The notes beneath the pieces were generated by a model. That model made no database searches. It saw only the letters and a program-made list of their open reading frames with translations, and had not been told where the DNA came from. Below are positions 7,236 through 9,434 of a stretch of 9,434 nucleotides of DNA, piece after piece. This DNA is from JBCDIQ01 sp039024295. Its GTDB lineage: Bacteria > Bacteroidota > Bacteroidia > J057. The stretch is taken from the NCBI GenBank assembly GCA_039024295.1, contig JBCDIQ010000228.1:1-9434 (forward strand), given 5' to 3'. A program made the translations under genes and the position numbers. Positions within the stretch are counted from its first letter, which is position 1. Each line of letters opens with the position of its first letter.

Positions 7236-7604
7236 TTAAACGAGTTTAGCGAGAAACTTGCTGCCAGATTGCTTGCGCCGCTCGGAAATATGAGGGGAGG
7301 TTATGTATTTTTCTATCGATTGAATGCAATGGTATTTAGCAGTTTGGTTAGGCGAATTAATTAAAGCCTTTTTCTCCTCAATATTTTTTGTCTCAAGAAA
7401 GATCATTGCAGCCCATAGTTCTACCCTATATTGACCTTCTAGTAAGTATCCCAGGAAATTTTGTGTGCCCAGTTCATTTAATGCTATCTGGCCTATTTGA
7501 ACGACCTTCTCATAATTTTCATCTTCAACCTTATCCGTATCAAATGGATGAATATTCAAGAAGTAAATTTGCTTGCAAGCCCAAAGAAAATTTGCTGTAT
7601 CCAT
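7236..7604 (-). CDS. Hypothetical helical protein, DUF2019/HEAT-like motif
   Basis: This protein has 122 residues, appears all-helical and cytoplasmic, with no signal peptide. Residues 60-71 (RVELWAAMIFLE) followed by EEKKAL resemble the VRLWAA-x(4)-L helix of DUF2019-type or HEAT-like repeats, and the rest is charged helix with a Lys-rich C-terminus. Family assignment is from motif memory and weak. The ATG at 7604-7602 directly abuts the TGA of the upstream gene (7607-7605) with no spacer, so translation is almost certainly coupled to it. Small proteins of this size in tight clusters are often immunity or accessory proteins in Bacteroidota, but no toxin is visible in the window. Confidence 0.82.
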   Translation of the reverse strand: MDTANFLWACKQIYFLNIHPFDTDKVEDENYEKVVQIGQIALNELGTQNFLGYLLEGQYRVELWAAMIFLETKNIEEKKALINSPNQTAKYHCIQSIEKYITSPHISERRKQSGSKFLAKLV

Positions 7605-7982
7605 TCAGTTTATGAATTGATAGACTGCCCTTAAGTCTGTTAATATATAGCTATGTGAGCCATCGCAATTGTAACAATCAAACGAATCTGCTGGGATAAC
7701 TAAATAACCCTCCTGACTGAATACCTTAATGATAACTTCATGAGGATATCCTTTCTTGGGAACCCCAAGGTTACCTCCTAGAAAGTTGGGTTCATCCACC
7801 GTTTTTCTAATCATGTTTATTTCTGATCCAATCGTGATGCTAAGGCTATTAATTTCAAGTCCAAGTTCGTTTTTGAAGGTGAAATGGTGCCCCCATTTAA
7901 CTTGAGTACTTAAGAGGGTAAGCCTAGCCAGAAACATCCCTATGAAAAGTGCAAGGCAGACAATAAGTAATAACTTTTTCAT
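7605..7982 (-). CDS. Small membrane-anchored hypothetical protein with CxxC motif
   Basis: This 125-residue protein has one N-terminal hydrophobic segment (residues 3-24, preceded by KK), then a beta-rich domain of about 100 residues that should face the periplasm. Cys9 is too close to the N-terminus for a good lipobox, so a membrane anchor or an uncleaved/cleaved Sec signal is likelier than a lipoprotein. C103 and C106 form a CYNC pair near the C-terminus (DCYNCDG), which could be a disulfide or metal ligand pair. I do not recognise the family. The ATG at 7982 is the only start that keeps the KK-initiated helix. It follows the EAD-like gene by 33 bp and its stop abuts the next start. Confidence 0.85.
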   Translation of the reverse strand: MKKLLLIVCLALFIGMFLARLTLLSTQVKWGHHFTFKNELGLEINSLSITIGSEINMIRKTVDEPNFLGGNLGVPKKGYPHEVIIKVFSQEGYLVIPADSFDCYNCDGSHSYILTDLRAVYQFIN

Positions 7983-8015
7983 CTGGTTGGAATAAGTGAA
8001 CCCACAAATATCAAA

Positions 8016-8609
8016 CTATTCCTCTAGTCCCAAAACAAGCTCAATCAGCCCAGTGACAATCTGGTTTTTCTCAAGCTTTAACTCCTCATTGGAAAGAACC
8101 CCCAGCCTGTTTTTACGTTTGGCCTCTTCATATCGGTAACTCATGTTGAGGACTTCGTTCTTCTGATTTTGAGTCAGGGACTCAATTTGGGAAGTACGTT
8201 CCAATGCTTGCTCAATTTCATTTTTGGAGATGAGGTTTTGAATGGTTTCAGAAGAGGGAGCTACCTCCACCGATTGGCGAACTTGAGCTTTAGGCTTGCC
8301 AAACACCCTAAACCAATAAATGATTTGAAGGGGGACAATCCATGTAAAAGATAGCAGCAGTTGTTTTTCGCTGCCAATTTCCTGGGTGATCAGAAAAATG
8401 GGTTGGGAGATCAGGGTGAGGAAGGTGGCAAGGTAAAAAATGGCCTTCAGCAAATGGTGAGACGCTGCTGTTTTCTTGAGGATAGGCGGCAAAATCACGA
8501 ACAGCCATACAATAGGGATGAATACGTTTCCATACTTTCCAAAAACAATCTGGCCAATCAGGATGGCAAGGGTGAGGGCCAGTAATACAATGGCGATGTT
8601 TCGTTTCAC
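8016..8609 (-). CDS. Four-helix membrane protein with C-terminal effector-associated-like domain (EAD)
   Basis: This protein of 197 residues has four membrane helices (about 5-24, 28-45, 54-76, 83-103). Basic residues at the N-terminus, in the KKTAASHH loop and after helix 4 (KPKAQVRQ) place both termini in the cytoplasm. Residues about 120-195 form a soluble helical domain: IQNLISKNEIEQAL, then QKNEVLNMSYRYEEAK, then the RLGVLSNEEL turn and KNQIVTGLIELV. The I-x(2)-LI-x(2)-x-(E)-x(2)-AL opening, the sized middle helix and the GxLSxEE..NxIxxxLxxLv ending match EAD11-type effector-associated domains as I know them. These adaptors recruit effectors such as caspase-like or trypsin-like peptidases and TIR or NACHT proteins by like-with-like contact. 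The start is GTG at 8609-8607 overlapping the upstream TGA as GTGA. The only other Met is inside the EAD, so no better start exists. Confidence 0.88.
   Translation of the reverse strand: MKRNIAIVLLALTLAILIGQIVFGKYGNVFIPIVWLFVILPPILKKTAASHHLLKAIFYLATFLTLISQPIFLITQEIGSEKQLLLSFTWIVPLQIIYWFRVFGKPKAQVRQSVEVAPSSETIQNLISKNEIEQALERTSQIESLTQNQKNEVLNMSYRYEEAKRKNRLGVLSNEELKLEKNQIVTGLIELVLGLEE
8606..8609 (-). promoter_or_regulatory. GTGA stop/start overlap (translational coupling)
   Basis: On the minus strand the TGA stop of the Gly-rich protein (8608-8606) shares bases with the GTG start (8609-8607) of the EAD-like membrane protein. Such 4-bp overlaps normally mean terminating ribosomes restart on the next gene, giving linked amounts of the two proteins. 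Confidence 0.7.
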
Positions 8610-9434
8610 TTCTCCAAATTTAAGGACCTCCAGATTCCCGCAGCTACCAAATGGCTTTTTGCCGGCACATTTGAGGGAAGGGAAAGAGCAGGTTTGTTTT
8701 CATTTTCATCTACCTTGAATTCGTAAATGAAAGCGGTAAGTGTATGGTCGTTTGAGAATTTTGTTTTCTTCAATTTACCTGGCAGGCTAAACCAGCCACT
8801 TTCAAACCACGCCAAGGCATCTTTTTTGGAAATCCTTTCTCGCGTGGTAGAAATATCACTTGAGGTAAAGGCAAAGACTATGATACGGAAAAATCCCTCT
8901 TTTGAGGTGAACAGTGCTTCAAAAATACCCGCCAGGGATTTTTCAAAGGTGAACTTCGTTTTGTTGGACCACCGATCAGGCAGCGGTAGAGGCTTGCCGG
9001 TGGGTTCTATTTGTTCTATGCCCGTAACCACAGCAAAACCGTTTGGGATGGCATAATATTTCAGTTCCTCATATCCACAGCTTTGGAAAGACCGCTTTAG
9101 CTGGGCCTCAACCTGGCCAAAATTCCCGCCGGTTTTGAGCGTGATCGGGATTTCAGGCAGGGTAGCAGAGGCTTTGGGGGGAGGAAAAGGGAATGAGAAG
9201 TTTTGAGCACTTCCTGCATTACCAGTGGAATTTTTAGTGATCCCTCCTCCAGTTCCACTTTCTCCATCGACTGCCTCTGCCCAGGTGCCATCCTCACATT
9301 GTTTTGCAATGATTTCCCCGGGTGCTCCGCCTATTCCTGCCACTCCTGCTTGGCCCCCATCTGTGAGCACCTGAATCTTTTGCCTCCAGTTGGAGGAATT
9401 GCTAGCAAATATGTTGAGGTTAAGCTGGCCCCCA
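8606..9434 (-). CDS. Gly-rich hypothetical protein, C-terminal 275 residues (5' end missing)
   Basis: The frame is open from the right edge (first full codon 9433-9431) to TGA at 8608-8606. An internal GTG at 9370 is not the start, because the coding pattern continues in frame to the edge. Visible residues 1-25 contain a beta-like strand and WRQKIQVLTDGG. Residues 26-64 are Gly-rich (GGQAGVAGIGGAPGE, later GESGTGGG) and lead into an FPFPPP linker. Residues about 105-272 form a distinct domain with YYAIPNGFAVVTGIEQI, a PDRW motif, FFRIIVFAFTS, LTAFIYEFKVD and a final SHLVAAGIWRSL helix. I cannot name the family. From memory it resembles uncharacterised partners encoded near caspase-like or EAD genes, but that is low confidence. 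The GTGA overlap couples it to the EAD-like membrane gene. Confidence 0.85.
   Translation of the reverse strand, partial: GGQLNLNIFASNSSNWRQKIQVLTDGGQAGVAGIGGAPGEIIAKQCEDGTWAEAVDGESGTGGGITKNSTGNAGSAQNFSFPFPPPKASATLPEIPITLKTGGNFGQVEAQLKRSFQSCGYEELKYYAIPNGFAVVTGIEQIEPTGKPLPLPDRWSNKTKFTFEKSLAGIFEALFTSKEGFFRIIVFAFTSSDISTTRERISKKDALAWFESGWFSLPGKLKKTKFSNDHTLTAFIYEFKVDENENKPALSLPSNVPAKSHLVAAGIWRSLNLEK

Noticed and set aside
8727..9056. Plus-strand 109-codon ORF opposite the Gly-rich protein gene
   Set aside because: It is antisense to a frame that is open to the edge, has domain-like content and is coupled to the next gene.
9097..9309. Minus-strand 70-codon ORF overlapping the Gly-rich protein gene in another frame
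   Set aside because: It is out of frame with the supported gene and its low-complexity translation mirrors the Gly/Pro-rich DNA.

Overview
The window looks like chromosomal DNA of a member of the Bacteroidota, possibly of the Saprospiria/Chitinophagales type. This rests on a giant secreted protein built from PKD domains with paired cysteines followed by CHU_C-associated Ig-like domains (the architecture of type IX secretion cargo), near-absent Shine-Dalgarno sequences and a TAnnTTTG-like -7 box. The lineage is inferred from architecture only. Every convincing gene lies on the minus strand, so transcription runs from the right edge to the left edge.

Right part (9434 to 6492): a compact co-directional run of five genes. 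It starts with the 3' end of a gene for a protein with a Gly-rich segment and an unnamed C-terminal domain. A GTGA stop/start overlap couples it to a four-helix membrane protein whose cytoplasmic C-terminus resembles an effector-associated domain (EAD), the small helical adaptor class of bacterial conflict and signalling systems. Next come a small membrane-anchored protein with a CxxC motif, a helical 122-residue protein whose start directly abuts the preceding stop, and a 235-residue protein that seems to contain two lipocalin-like halves. The first two genes look like the tail of an EAD-type system whose enzymatic or NTPase component, if present, lies beyond the right edge. The three small genes may be accessory or immunity-like, but nothing shows this directly.

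Middle (6364 to 5561): an eight-helix TauE/SafE family permease, apparently a separate transcription unit. It is followed by about 400 bp of AT-rich intergenic DNA (5164 to 5560) with two inverted repeats close to the next gene and a faint, broken plus-strand coding-like stretch that could be a gene relic.

Left part (5163 to 1): one uninterrupted frame of 1721 codons that starts with a signal peptide and runs off the left edge. It encodes 16 tandem PKD domains, four Ig-like domains and the start of a further PKD domain. The missing C-terminus is expected to carry a type B gliding-motility-associated sorting domain. No RNA genes, CRISPR arrays, insertion sequences or convincing terminators were seen.
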